64,000 nt of DNA from JBFGCT01 sp963825565 (GTDB taxonomy: Bacteria; Actinomycetota; Acidimicrobiia; Acidimicrobiales; Ilumatobacteraceae). Each line of letters opens with the position of its first letter. Within the stretch, counting starts at the first letter, position 1. The position numbers were made by a program, and so were the translations under genes. This document shows, one piece after another, positions 26,892 through 36,255 of this stretch. Where the stretch lies: positions 124,001-188,000 of the forward strand of contig CAWGTW010000006.1 in the NCBI GenBank assembly GCA_963825565.1, written 5' to 3'. The notes below the pieces were generated by a model. The model did no database searches. It saw only the letters and a list, made by a program, of their open reading frames with translations, and was not told the origin of the DNA.

Positions 26892-27205
26892 GTGGCGACC
26901 GTACGCATTCGCGCCCGTGCCCGTCCACGGTCCTCTCGGGAGTTGCGAATCCGTTTCGCTGGTCGAGCGCGGCCGTTCACCCGTGATCGTGATCGTGACC
27001 GCGACGATGCGACACGTGGTCGCGACCGCGACCGTGCGACCCTCGGCGCTCAGGGTGCCGACGCCGAGTCGGGTTCGCCCGCCCGCTCGGCGTGGCGACG
27101 ACTGCGTCGCCGTGCCCGACGGTGCGGAGCCACAACGCAGCGAGCTGAGGAGCCGGCGGCAGCCAGGAGGCGCCGGCAGCACAGCCAGGAGGAGCCGGCA
27201 GGCGT
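26892..27205. other. gene-free interval with simple repeats
   Basis: No convincing gene. There are GTGATCGTGATCGTGACCGCGAC-type simple repeats near 26980-27050 and a 22-bp direct repeat (gcagccaggaggcgccggca and a close copy) around 27156-27200. It is the likely promoter region of the redox operon, but no clear -10/-35 pair stands out. Confidence 0.5.
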
Positions 27206-27657
27206 CTACGCCGGATCCCCGATGATCGCGCGTGTCGCGAGGAGGGCCGTCAGGATCGTGCGGTCGCCGGCCTGCTCGACCGCGCCGTGGGTGTCCGGGT
27301 CATAGTTGTTGGTCAGCAGCCTCCAGGCCTGCTCGCCGGTCATGCCCAGCCGGGCGATGATCGGGCCTGTTGCGGCAGCTCCGGGCGACCACTCGGCGCC
27401 GTCGCTGACCAGCATCCACCGGCGGTCGAGTCCGGTCCCGACGACGTCGATCTCGACGTGCGATCCAGCCGCCCGTTCGTGGTCCCGCAGTCGGAACGGG
27501 TACGCCCACGAGCATGCATCGAGGATCGGTCCGGCGAGGTCGGCGCGCAGGTCGCTGGGGGCGGCGACCGCTTCGAGGAGCTGCTGTCGATGGATCCACC
27601 GCTCGCTCAGCTCGCGCGCCTGGTCCAGCCAGATCGGCACCGGCGCCTCGCTCGCCC
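27206..27657 (-). pseudogene. maleylpyruvate isomerase-family (mycothiol-dependent) C-terminal fragment
   Basis: From PIWLDQARELSERWIHRQQLLEAV to the stop, this frame matches the C-terminal half of the actinobacterial maleylpyruvate isomerase-family/mycothiol-dependent proteins: the WIHRQQLLEA helix, then LDACSWAYPFRLRDH and a sterol-carrier-like beta domain with WSPGAAATGPIIARLGMTG. Upstream of about 27655 the frame degenerates into Arg-rich nonsense that is the antisense of another gene. The DinB-like metal-binding N-terminal half (about 120 residues) is missing. It ends abruptly at the same point as the neighbouring TetR fragment. Confidence 0.7.
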
Positions 27658-27846
27658 CTGCGCGGGTACGACGTTCGCGGCGACGAGACGATCCACGCGG
27701 CCCGGGCGCTCCGCGCCGCGCTCCATGGTTTCGTGTCGCTCGAACGCATCGGCGGCTTCGGCCTCGACGTCGTCGTGGACGAATCCTTCGAGTGGCTCGT
27801 CGAGCACCTCGCCGACGCGCTCGAGGCACCCTCGGCGCACCGCTGA
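27658..27846 (+). pseudogene. TetR/AcrR (WHG-domain) C-terminal fragment
   Basis: The plus-strand frame from LRGYDVRGDETIHAARAL through LHGFVSLERIGGFGLDVVVD to FEWLVEHLADALEAPSAHR matches the C-terminal WHG domain of TetR regulators (HAARALRAALHGF and GGFGL are its hallmarks). No DNA-binding domain lies upstream; the sequence before about 27655 is the antisense of the isomerase-family fragment. It is therefore a truncated gene tail with no usable start. Confidence 0.65.
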
Positions 27847-27934
27847 GGCCGGCGATCGCTTGGCCATCGGCGGTCCCGATCCCGCGCGACAACCCCTCCC
27901 AAACCTCCTGGTGTTCGAGCTGCGCTGAACGGCG

Positions 27935-28309
27935 TCAGTCGAACGACGCAACGGCCGCGATCGCCGCGCCGTACTCGTCGTCGGTCAGCTCACCGCGCTG
28001 GCGCCGCTCGGCAGCGAGCACGATCGCGTCAGCAGCAGCCAGGCCCGCACCGGCGCGGCCGGCACCGGGGCGGCCAGCACCCGGGCCAGCACCAGCCAGG
28101 CCAGCGACGCGGCGCGCCGACTGCGCCCGGGGCGGGCGGGCCACGACATACAGCCCGAGCCCGACGACCGGCACGAGCAACAGGACGAGCAGCCAACCGA
28201 TCCGCCGGCTGCGCGCGAGGTCGCGCCGCCGGAGCACCTCGACCGTGGCGTACAGCCAGAGGGCGAGCAGCGGCAGCCCGGCGACCACGAGCACGAACAG
28301 CCGGCTCAT
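27935..28309 (-). CDS. small PLDc_N (cardiolipin synthase N-terminal-like) membrane protein
   Basis: A 124-residue protein with two N-terminal spans (LFVLVVAGLPLLALWLYATV and IGWLLVLLLVPVVGLGLYVV) in the PLDc_N arrangement, an Ala/Gly/Arg-rich linker, and a short C-terminal SHOCT-like helix (RRQRGELTDDEYGAAIAAVA). PLDc_N/SHOCT proteins are common small membrane proteins in actinobacteria with no proven activity. ATG 28309 overlaps the acyltransferase stop by 4 nt, making it the last gene of the six-gene membrane cluster. Confidence 0.75.
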   Translation of the reverse strand: MSRLFVLVVAGLPLLALWLYATVEVLRRRDLARSRRIGWLLVLLLVPVVGLGLYVVARPPRAQSARRVAGLAGAGPGAGRPGAGRAGAGLAAADAIVLAAERRQRGELTDDEYGAAIAAVASFD

Positions 28310-29682
28310 GCCGCGAGCACCGCCTCGACGACGGCCCGGCGCCGAGCGACGACCTGCTGAGCGAGCCCGCCCGACTCGGCGGTCGCCCGCCAACGACGCA
28401 CCGCGCGCCACAGCAGGCTGAGCCGTTCGACGAACAGCACGACGGCGGCGAGGTAGACGGGGAGGAGGACGAACGCGGCGATCCCCGCCTCCCAGCCGAG
28501 CGTCACGGTCGCCCGCCAGATCACGACGCCCCAGGCGACACCGAATGCGAGCGTGGCGACGACCGGCTTGATCGTCGAGTGCATCGACGGGGCCACGCGC
28601 AACAACCCGACCGCCTTGACGACGAGGAACGGGAGCGCGTTGACCGCCACCCCGACGACGACGAACGGCAGGAGGAGACACCCGACGATCACCTGCCAGA
28701 CGACGGTGCGCAGGAACCGCCCGGCGCGCAGGCGGGTCCGCAACTCGGCGTCGGTCACGCCGACCGCGTCGAGGTCGCGACGGTACTCGACCACCGAGGC
28801 GCAGATCCGCTGCCGATGCTCCGCCGGGCGATCCGACAGCGTGTTCGCCAGCCGGTCACGCAGCCCGAACGGGACCTCGGAGGCCCGGTCGTCGAGTTGG
28901 CTGCGCAGCGCGATCTCGGCACCCGCGGCGAGCAGGCCGGCCTCGGCCCAGTCGCGATAATCGGGGGCGGCGCGTCGAAGGGCGACCTCGATCTTGTCGG
29001 TCAATGCGTCGACCGCCTCGCGGTCGTTGGCCGTGGCCGTGGCCGTGGCGACCCCGCCGGCCGGGTCCCGGTCGGCCATTTCGCTGTCGAGATCGAGACG
29101 GTCGAGATCGAGCGGCACGCCGACGTTGACGAACACCCGGCTGCGCAGTGCCGCCTTGTCCTCGTAGTGGATGCCGAGCGGCACGATGGTCACCCCGGCC
29201 GCCCCGTGCGCACGGGCGCCGATGGCGATCCGCGCCGCCCCGGTCTTCACCCGGGCGATCGACGGCTCGTTGCGGGTGACGCCCTCGGGGAAGATCAAGA
29301 TGGCGCCGCCTTCATCGAGGACCCGGTAGCACGACGCGAACATCTCGTCGTTGCTCGTCGCCGATCCCCTGTCCTCGGGCTTGTGCACCGGGATCGCGCC
29401 GACCCAGTTCAACAGCCGGCCGACGAGCGGCGTCTTCCAGATCACGTCGCGGGCGACGATGCCGGGACGCCGGGGCAGCACCCCGAGCAGGATCAGCGCG
29501 TCGGAGACGCCGCCGAAGTGGTTGGCGACGTACAACTGCGGCGCATCGGCGGCGATCGGCACCGGAACGTAGACGTCGATTTCCCGGTACAGGGAGCGCA
29601 GCAGGAACGAGACGACCTTGGCGACAAAGCGGTCCTTGTACGACGTGCGAGGTGGCTCGTGCTCGTCCACGGCCGACATCAT
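28306..29682 (-). CDS. PlsC-family acyltransferase with extra C-terminal membrane domain
   Basis: A 458-residue protein. The acyltransferase block has NHFGGVSDALILLG (a His-x5-Asp variant of the HX4D motif) and IFPEGVTRNEP, with VPLGIHYED near the acceptor site. Beyond about residue 320 two to four spans follow (VIVGCLLLPFVVVGVAVNAL, IAAFVLLPVYLAAVVLFVE), which simple PlsC enzymes lack. It would acylate lysophosphatidate or a related lipid on the cytosolic face. The ATG at 29682 overlaps the ceramidase-like stop (ATGATG). The longer open frame upstream is a shadow of that gene. Confidence 0.83.
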   Translation of the reverse strand: MMSAVDEHEPPRTSYKDRFVAKVVSFLLRSLYREIDVYVPVPIAADAPQLYVANHFGGVSDALILLGVLPRRPGIVARDVIWKTPLVGRLLNWVGAIPVHKPEDRGSATSNDEMFASCYRVLDEGGAILIFPEGVTRNEPSIARVKTGAARIAIGARAHGAAGVTIVPLGIHYEDKAALRSRVFVNVGVPLDLDRLDLDSEMADRDPAGGVATATATANDREAVDALTDKIEVALRRAAPDYRDWAEAGLLAAGAEIALRSQLDDRASEVPFGLRDRLANTLSDRPAEHRQRICASVVEYRRDLDAVGVTDAELRTRLRAGRFLRTVVWQVIVGCLLLPFVVVGVAVNALPFLVVKAVGLLRVAPSMHSTIKPVVATLAFGVAWGVVIWRATVTLGWEAGIAAFVLLPVYLAAVVLFVERLSLLWRAVRRWRATAESGGLAQQVVARRRAVVEAVLAA

Positions 29683-30365
29683 CGGTCGGCCTTCAGCGCC
29701 AGCCACCACCAGAGTGCGAACAACCCGGCCGAGATCACGTGCCAGAGCCCGTGGACCTGCAGCACCGAACCGGGTTGGCACGCCGGGCTGTTCGAACGGC
29801 CGAGCAGCCACGACGCGCCGGCGACCGCCGCGACGACGACGATCGTGAGGTAGAGCCGGCGTTGGCGCCCGCTGTCGATCGGACGGAGACGGCGGCGGTA
29901 GATCAGCCACTCGGCGATCGCCACACCGCCGAGGACGACGCCGGTCAACGGCGGTACCGACGCCTGAACCAGAACGGCAACGATCGTGGCGACGGCGGAG
30001 GCGCCCACGAACGTCGCCAACTCGCCACGTGCGACCGGGCGGAGCAGGACGAGGTCGTGGTTCAGGATGAACAGCGCCGTGATCAGGATCGGCAGGTCGT
30101 GCATGATCTGCGACCCGCTGGTCTGGGGACCGTGGAACGCGACGCTCCCGACCCCGATCGCCGCGACGCAGGCTGCGTAGGCCAGCGAGCCGGTGTTCGC
30201 CCGCCAGGATCGCCGGACCGACCAGGCGATCGCGCCGCCCACGACGACGTAGGACAGGCTGGAGATCGCGTTCGTCGGCTGCGCCAGCAACCCGCCGCCG
30301 AGCTCCTCGCAATCGGTCTCGCCCAGCGCGGCGACCAACGATTCGATCAACACTGCCACGGCCAT
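29679..30365 (-). CDS. ceramidase-like (CREST superfamily) membrane hydrolase
   Basis: A 228-residue protein with about seven spans. It has the DCE motif near residue 18, QPTNAISSLSYVV (conserved N and S), SVAFHGPQTSGSQIMHDLP with two His, and a late HGLWHVISAG His pair. A DCE, a Ser and three His form the zinc-dependent active site of alkaline ceramidases and other CREST hydrolases. It could cleave an amide-linked lipid. It sits between a flippase-like protein and an acyltransferase in one operon, overlapping both. Bacterial sphingolipids in this organism are not shown, so the substrate is open. Confidence 0.8.
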   Translation of the reverse strand: MAVAVLIESLVAALGETDCEELGGGLLAQPTNAISSLSYVVVGGAIAWSVRRSWRANTGSLAYAACVAAIGVGSVAFHGPQTSGSQIMHDLPILITALFILNHDLVLLRPVARGELATFVGASAVATIVAVLVQASVPPLTGVVLGGVAIAEWLIYRRRLRPIDSGRQRRLYLTIVVVAAVAGASWLLGRSNSPACQPGSVLQVHGLWHVISAGLFALWWWLALKADR

Positions 30366-31495
30366 CAACCGGCGGCCTCGGCAGCGGCCCTCCGTTGCGC
30401 CGCGCTCACCCCGTGGCGCCAGACGCCGAGGGCGCCGATTCCGACCGGGATGATGACCAGCCAGGTCATCAGCCGGTACAGCAGGACGCCGGCGGTGATC
30501 TGGTTGACCCACTCGCTGCCGGCCGCCGTGGTCAGCATGCCGACGAAGCCGAGCTCGGCCACACCGGCGCTCCCCGGCGTGAGCGGGATCGCGGTCAACC
30601 CGGCGACCAACCCGAAGACCGCCGCGATCGCCATCCAGCCGAGCGCGTCCTCGGGGATCCCGACGAACCGCAACGTCATGACCAGGAGGGCGCACTTCGC
30701 GGCGATCGTCGCGACGGTCGCCACCGTCGACTTCAACCACTTCCCGGCGAGGTGGTCGAGCGCCTCCGCTCGCCGGTCGGTGAGGATCGTGCCGAGGTCG
30801 TCGTCCGGCGCGGGCTTACGGAGCAGTCGCAGCACCGCGCGCATCGGCCGATCGAGCCGGCGACCGGCCGCCGCGGTCCGGCTCGCCGAACCGAGCGTGA
30901 CAGCGACGATCACGACGATCACGGCCAGCGCGACCGACGCGGTGACGATGACCGAGAAGAACCCGGACAGCGGCACGTCGGCCAACATGATCAGGACGCC
31001 GGCGAGCGAGGGCAGCACGAGCTGCGAGCCGATCGAGAAGATGCCGCTCCCGACGACCGCCGTCGCGGCCGCCGACGAGGACACACCCCACGACTGGAAC
31101 ATGTTGTACCGGACCGGCAGGTCGCTCGGCCCGGGAATCACCGACGAGACCGCGGTCGGCCCGAGGCTGGCAAGCACCCCGCGACGGACCGCCAACTTGT
31201 CGACCAGCGACGCGGTCAACGCGCCCTGAGCCACCACCCACACGAGCCACCCGAACATCAGCGACAGCCACTCGGCGTCGGACAGCTCGCGGATCGCAGT
31301 GCGGATCTCGCCCCAGTCGAGGTCGTCGAAGACCTTGAACAGCACCCAGGTCGACACCCCGAGCACGGCGACGATGATGACGATTCGGGTTGCGACACGG
31401 CGAACGGTCGTGGCCCTCGAGACCGGCATCTCCAGATCCGCCGGCGAGACGGGGGTCGTGCCGGTGCCCGCCGAACGGGCGTGGTCGTCAACCAT
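30365..31495 (-). CDS. UPF0104/LPG-synthase transmembrane-domain (flippase-like) protein
   Basis: A 376-residue protein with about eight spans. It starts with a polar head (MVDDHARSAGTG), then VATRIVIIVAVLGVSTWVLF. PGPSDLPVRYNMFQSWG and IPLTPGSAGVAELGFVGML are the two conserved re-entrant-like motifs of the UPF0104/MprF flippase half. No lysyl-transferase domain is attached. It would move lipids or lipid-linked sugars across the membrane. It lies 30 nt downstream of a second, larger protein with the same domain, and its stop overlaps the ceramidase-like start (TGATG). Confidence 0.82.
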   Translation of the reverse strand: MVDDHARSAGTGTTPVSPADLEMPVSRATTVRRVATRIVIIVAVLGVSTWVLFKVFDDLDWGEIRTAIRELSDAEWLSLMFGWLVWVVAQGALTASLVDKLAVRRGVLASLGPTAVSSVIPGPSDLPVRYNMFQSWGVSSSAAATAVVGSGIFSIGSQLVLPSLAGVLIMLADVPLSGFFSVIVTASVALAVIVVIVAVTLGSASRTAAAGRRLDRPMRAVLRLLRKPAPDDDLGTILTDRRAEALDHLAGKWLKSTVATVATIAAKCALLVMTLRFVGIPEDALGWMAIAAVFGLVAGLTAIPLTPGSAGVAELGFVGMLTTAAGSEWVNQITAGVLLYRLMTWLVIIPVGIGALGVWRHGVSAAQRRAAAEAAG

Positions 31496-31525
31496 CCTGG
31501 GCGAAGCTAGTGCCCCGGTGCGAGC

Positions 31526-33916
31526 TCACACGATGCCCTTGGCCTGGGTGTATCGGAGGAACCCGTAGCCGGGGAGCGTCGGTAGCCAGAAGGTGAGCAT
31601 GCGGAAGAACAACACGATTGCCGCCGCGGTCGCGTTGTCGACGCCGTAGGCGATGAGCGCGGCGGTGAGCGCGGCCTCCACCGCGCCGACGCCCCCGGGG
31701 GTGGGCACGGCCGAGCCGATCGTGGTGGCGATGATGTACATCGCACCGGCCTTGGGGAACGAGATGGCGACGTCGAACGCCGCCATGCTCGCCCAGAACG
31801 CAACGATGTTGGCCAGCTTGCCGAGCAGCGCGCCACCGAACAGCTGGGCCAGCTTCACCGGACGCTGGAGCAGCTCGCCGATCATCACCTTGATCTTCGA
31901 CGCCGCCGCCGCCGCCCAGGGCCGGATCACGGTCTTGCCCCATCGGGTGATCAGCACGAGGGTGGCGATGAGCCCGAGCACCAGAATGGCCACGACGATC
32001 GTGCCGGTGTCGGGGAACTCGAAGTCGCTGAGCTTGTCGCTCGCGCCTCCCCAGATCAGGAACACCACGATCGTCACGACCTGCGCGACGCCGCTCGCAG
32101 CCGAGGTGAGGGCGATCGCCGATGCGGATACGGCAGTGTCGAGCCCGTTCAGCTGGAGATAGCGGACGCGCATCGCCATCCCGCCGGCATTTGCCGGTGT
32201 GAACCGGTTGAGGTACGACTGGCCGAACATCACCGCAACCGTGCGCGTGTAGATCAGATCGATCGTCACCGCCCCGATCAGGCTCATCGCGCCGGAGAAG
32301 TACGTCGAGATCATCATCAGGACGATCGGGATCACGTACCACAGGTCCGCGGTCGTGAAGGCGTCCCAGACCTGGTCCCAGTTCGCCGCCAGGTTGACGA
32401 CGTATGCGAGCAGGACGAGCGAGCCCACCAGCGACACGACACCGCCGACCGTCACGCGGCGGACCGGCGCGAGGGTCACCTTCTCGATGCCCGCCGCGGC
32501 CGCCGCGGCGTCGCGCAGCGAGTCGAGCAACTCCTTGTCGGCCTTGTACCCCACGCGAGTATCGCCGGTGAACACCGCCGTCTGGAGCATGGGCACCGCG
32601 CGCGCCACCACGTCGGTCGGCAGCGCGGCGACCGCCGCGTCGACGGCTCGGTCGGCACCGATCAGCAACGTCAGCGACGCGAGGAGCTCGGCGACATCGG
32701 CACCGAGGGCATCGTCATCCGCATCGAGGTCGGCGCGCGCGAGATCGACCAGCGTTGCCCGATCATCGTCGATGATGACGTTCGACGAGTTGAGCGCCCC
32801 GTGCGCCAGCCGGCGACGCTGGAGGCGGGCCACCTGCGACCACAGATCGTGCACCGCTGCGTCGGACGGCGCGGGGCAGTCGGCAAGCCGGACCCCGGGC
32901 GCGAACGTCGTCGCCAGCACCGCAGCTTCGTCGGGCGTCCCGAGCACGGCGATGGCGCGCGGTGTCGTCGCCAACGAACCGAACAGACCGAGCGCCAGCG
33001 CCTCGTGATCGATTGCGCGGCGGGGCGAGCCGGCCGGTACCGCCCCGCCGACACCCTTCACGGTCAGGCTGCGACCGACCCGGAGCAGCAGGTCGGAGTC
33101 GCGTTGGTCCCGCCCGATCACCTTGACGAACAACCGGAGGCCGCCACGCGTCGCCACCTCGAAGGTCGGCAAGCGATGGCGATCGCGAAGTGGTTCGACA
33201 CGATCGATCTCGATCCCCGCACGCTCCAGCGATGTGCGAACCGAATCCACGTTCACCCGCCGGCGGGGAGCGCCGAACATCACCAGCGCCGCCGAACCGG
33301 CGGCGGCACCGACGGCGAGCAGCACCAGGTTGCGTACGGGGACTTCGGTCGACGTGAGGACGCGGGCAACCATCATGGACACGACGAGCACCCACCCGGT
33401 GCGCCGCCACGATCGGCTCATCCACGGGCTGGCGGTCACCAGCCACACGGTCAACACCGCGAGGTACGTGGCCGACGGGTACTGGCTGCCGACGAACCAC
33501 GAGTTGACCCCGTCGAAACCGAGTTCTGCGAGAGGAACGCTCTCCTCGACGACGTCGGACAGGAGCACCATGGCGACCGCCGCGATCAGCGCCGCCAGGG
33601 CCATCAACGCCAGCAGCTGGAACCGACGGCGGCGGAGGAGCAGGATGATGCCGACGAGCGGCCCGATCGTCGCCACGAGCTGCACGAGACCGACGAGACC
33701 GTCGGTGAGCGCAGAGGGCAGGCCGTCGACGACCGCCAGCAGGTCGACGGTGAGGCTCGCGACCTCAGCACCTCTGAGCTGCGCGAGAAGCAGGAGCACG
33801 CCGAGGACACTCAGGGCGAACACGAGGCGGGCGACATCGGATGGATGCCGGTACCACCGTTCCCGAGTGTCCGACCCGCCCTGCAACGCAGCTTGCTCTT
33901 CGGGTTCGGTCGTCAC
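31526..33916 (-). CDS. large membrane protein: PAP2-like spans, kinase-like domain and UPF0104 flippase-like domain
   Basis: A 796-residue three-part protein. Residues about 25-210 contain some six spans with WFVGSQYPSATYLAVLTVWL, resembling the PAP2 phosphatase core in degenerate form. Residues about 230-470 form a soluble kinase-like/APH-like fold with LRLFVKVIG (ATP-binding Lys), RLAHGALNSSNVIIDD (catalytic loop; His-Gly-Ala-Leu-Asn where Asp is usual) and ATLVDLARADL (DFG position). Residues about 490-790 are a UPF0104 domain with RFTPANAGGMAMRVRYLQL and VPTPGGVGAVEAALTAALI. The kinase loop lacks the usual catalytic Asp, so it may be a pseudokinase that binds a lipid-linked ligand. ATG 33916 overlaps the YihY stop. 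Confidence 0.82.
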   Translation of the reverse strand: MTTEPEEQAALQGGSDTRERWYRHPSDVARLVFALSVLGVLLLLAQLRGAEVASLTVDLLAVVDGLPSALTDGLVGLVQLVATIGPLVGIILLLRRRRFQLLALMALAALIAAVAMVLLSDVVEESVPLAELGFDGVNSWFVGSQYPSATYLAVLTVWLVTASPWMSRSWRRTGWVLVVSMMVARVLTSTEVPVRNLVLLAVGAAAGSAALVMFGAPRRRVNVDSVRTSLERAGIEIDRVEPLRDRHRLPTFEVATRGGLRLFVKVIGRDQRDSDLLLRVGRSLTVKGVGGAVPAGSPRRAIDHEALALGLFGSLATTPRAIAVLGTPDEAAVLATTFAPGVRLADCPAPSDAAVHDLWSQVARLQRRRLAHGALNSSNVIIDDDRATLVDLARADLDADDDALGADVAELLASLTLLIGADRAVDAAVAALPTDVVARAVPMLQTAVFTGDTRVGYKADKELLDSLRDAAAAAAGIEKVTLAPVRRVTVGGVVSLVGSLVLLAYVVNLAANWDQVWDAFTTADLWYVIPIVLMMISTYFSGAMSLIGAVTIDLIYTRTVAVMFGQSYLNRFTPANAGGMAMRVRYLQLNGLDTAVSASAIALTSAASGVAQVVTIVVFLIWGGASDKLSDFEFPDTGTIVVAILVLGLIATLVLITRWGKTVIRPWAAAAASKIKVMIGELLQRPVKLAQLFGGALLGKLANIVAFWASMAAFDVAISFPKAGAMYIIATTIGSAVPTPGGVGAVEAALTAALIAYGVDNATAAAIVLFFRMLTFWLPTLPGYGFLRYTQAKGIV

Positions 33917-34902
33917 TTCGACGGCGATTGTAGATCGGCGCGGGCTACCGGGTCGGGATGAGCTCCGGTGAGTCCGGGCGCGACCTGCTCGCGCTGGGAC
34001 TCAGCGGAGCGGGTGGACGCCGGCACCACCGCGTCGGTGAGTGTCGCCCGACGCCGGTCGAGCACGAGGATCAGATGACCCCCGACGAGCACGATTTGGG
34101 CGACGTAGTAGAGCCAGAGCAACACCAGGAACACCGAGCTGAGCGCCCCGGTCAACGACTGGCTGGCGAAGTGGGCGAGGTACCAGTTGAGCAGCTGCGT
34201 TCCGATCGCCAGCAGACCGGCCGTGATCGCTGACCCGATGCCAACCGCAACCCTGTTGATCCGGTGTCGGGTCAGCACCTGGTACAAGATCGCCAGACCG
34301 AAGATCAGCACCACCCAGCCCGACACGAAGCTGAACAGATCGGGGACCCGGTCGAGCACGGTGGACTTCCCCGGGATCAGCCGCTCGATCAGACCGGAGA
34401 CGGCGTTGATCACCAATGCCAGCATGATGATGATCCCGCCGCCGCCGACGACGACGAACGACTTCAGCCGTCGCTGCAGCTTGTTCCGGAAGCCCCGCTC
34501 GACCGGAAGCGCCCAGATCTCGTCGAACGCATCCTGCAACGCGGAGAACACGACCGCCGCAGCGAACAGCAGCGAGCCGAACCCGATCAGCCCGAGCCCC
34601 GACTGCGTCGACTCCCTGCTGATCTCGGCGACCAACGCGCCGACCGCCTCGTCCCCGACGTTGAGGGCGGCGCCGATCTTCTCGAAGAAGTCGTTCACCG
34701 CCTCGTCGTCGACGAGCAGCTGGGCGAGCCAGATCGACAGTGTCAGGAACGGAACCAGCGCGAACAGCGCGTAGTACGCGATGCCGGCGCCGATGCGGAT
34801 CGTCCGAGCGTTCCGCCAGCTGATGTAGGTCCTGCGCAGGACGTCCACCGTCGGCGTCGCCCAGCCCGGGATCGCGAGGTGCGGCACGTCCACGGCGCGC
34901 AT
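33913..34902 (-). CDS. YihY/BrkB family membrane protein
   Basis: A 329-residue protein with six spans. It starts MRAVDVPHLAIPGWA, with the conserved AGIAYYALFALVPFL, GLIGFGSLLFAAAVVFSALQDAFDEIW, and YYVAQIVLVGGHLIL of the YihY/BrkB family (once mis-assigned as RNase BN). Its function is unknown; a transporter or membrane-integrity role is assumed in the literature. A polar C-terminal tail of about 45 residues follows. It is the first gene of the six-gene membrane cluster. The open frame extends upstream of ATG 34902 without family similarity. Confidence 0.84.
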   Translation of the reverse strand: MRAVDVPHLAIPGWATPTVDVLRRTYISWRNARTIRIGAGIAYYALFALVPFLTLSIWLAQLLVDDEAVNDFFEKIGAALNVGDEAVGALVAEISRESTQSGLGLIGFGSLLFAAAVVFSALQDAFDEIWALPVERGFRNKLQRRLKSFVVVGGGGIIIMLALVINAVSGLIERLIPGKSTVLDRVPDLFSFVSGWVVLIFGLAILYQVLTRHRINRVAVGIGSAITAGLLAIGTQLLNWYLAHFASQSLTGALSSVFLVLLWLYYVAQIVLVGGHLILVLDRRRATLTDAVVPASTRSAESQREQVAPGLTGAHPDPVARADLQSPSK

Positions 34903-35262
34903 CCTGCCACGTTCGACGAGGCCGACGCCCGGTCGACCGCTCGCCGCCGGCGACATCGGCACCGCTGTCACGCCCGCACGGGCCGCCGGGAACCAGCCCC
35001 ACGACCTCCTGGCCTTCGGGCTCCGGGGGACCTCGCCGAGCACGCCGTGCGGCCCGCGCCGCCGTCGACGTTCCCGACATCCGGAATGCACCACGTCCCG
35101 TTCCGCGCAGAATCGTCGGGCCATCCCAGACGTGCCCGGACGTGGAGACCGGTTGGGGTGCTCGCGAGAGCCAAACGCCTGCTCCGCCTCGCAACGAGCC
35201 GCTCGGACCACCCAGAAATCGTCGATGAACAGGGCGTTTGGCGCGCCACATCGACCGGGGCG
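34903..35262. other. gene-free interval
   Basis: Nothing convincing is encoded. Frames that are open here read as Arg/Pro-rich noise. It probably contains the promoter of the membrane-lipid cluster, but no clear promoter or operator is seen. Confidence 0.5.
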
Positions 35263-36067
35263 CTAACCCGGCGCGCACGCTCGAAGGCGGTACGACCTGA
35301 ACGGGATGCGGTGACCACCGCCCGGCAGTGCGTACGGCTCGATCCTGACCGCCATCGCCGAAGCAAGCTCCTGGCGTCCGGCGTCGGTCAGCGCGGCGAG
35401 GGTCGGACCCCATGGAGTCCCGCCGGTCTGGGCAAGGAACCAGGGCTCGAAGTCGGCGATGTCGACATCGTGTTCGAGCACCGTGACCTCCACGTCGTGG
35501 AATCCGGCGGTGAGCGCGGTGGAGCGAAGGAAGTCGTCGGCTTGCGCCGGCGTCGCGCGCTGCACCGAGATCGCCAACGAGGGATCGAGCTCGGCGAGCA
35601 GCTCGAGTTGGCTCTCGATGTAGGGGTTCTGTCCCGGTGTTGCCCACACCGTTGCGATCACCGCCCCACCGGGTCGGAGCACACGTGCCGCCTCGCGCAT
35701 CGCAGCGACGGGGTCGGGGAAGAACTGGAATCCCTGCTGACAGATCACGTGGGTGAACGTGTCGTCGTCGAACGGGAGGGCGTCGCAGGACGACTCGACC
35801 CATTCAACGCCACCGTCGATGCCGCCGCGGGCGATTTCCAGCATCGCCGGGTTGATGTCGGCACCGACCAGCCGGCCGGCGGATGAGACCAGCGCTGCGG
35901 CGTGCCGGGCGACGAGGCCGGTCCCACACGCCAGATCGAGCACGGCATCGCCGGCGCGAATCGAGCGCGCCGTGCGCGAGGAGCTGCGCCGATCCCTCCA
36001 TGAACACGCGGGTGAACGACTCGTAGGCCGTCGCCTGGTGCTGAGCGAGTTGGAAGCCTGAGGGCAT
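35263..36067 (-). pseudogene. class I SAM-dependent methyltransferase (UbiE/COQ5-like), frameshifted
   Basis: The first 30-odd residues (MPSGFQLAQHQATAYESFTRVF) are in one frame. The rest runs in another: AGDAVLDLACGTGLVARHAA (motif I, SAM binding), LVGADINPAMLEIARG (motif post I), DALPFDDDTFTHVICQQGFQFF and REAARVLRPGGAVIATVWAT. The span is 3n+1, so one extra base near 35965 (GCACGGCGCGCTCG) breaks it. With that base removed it would be an intact 267-residue methyltransferase. Substrate is unknown. A GTG at 36070 is an alternative start. Confidence 0.78.
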
Positions 36068-36255
36068 CACGCCCTCCGATCTGTGTCGTCAGGTCGCGAA
36101 CACTACGCCTCCGGCTCGCGGGGAGGTGCCACCATGTGGCGCTCCCTCGCGGCTGACGCCGCCAACGGCGCGCCGGACACCCGACGACCGATGGGTCGAT
36201 GCGGTGAGCCGGCGACGACCCGCTCACCGGCCGGGCTGGCCACTACCTTGCCGAC

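Noticed and set aside
28579..29853. Plus-strand 424-codon frame over the acyltransferase
   Set aside because: Antisense to a PlsC gene with intact motifs; low-complexity Asp/Arg/Val text.
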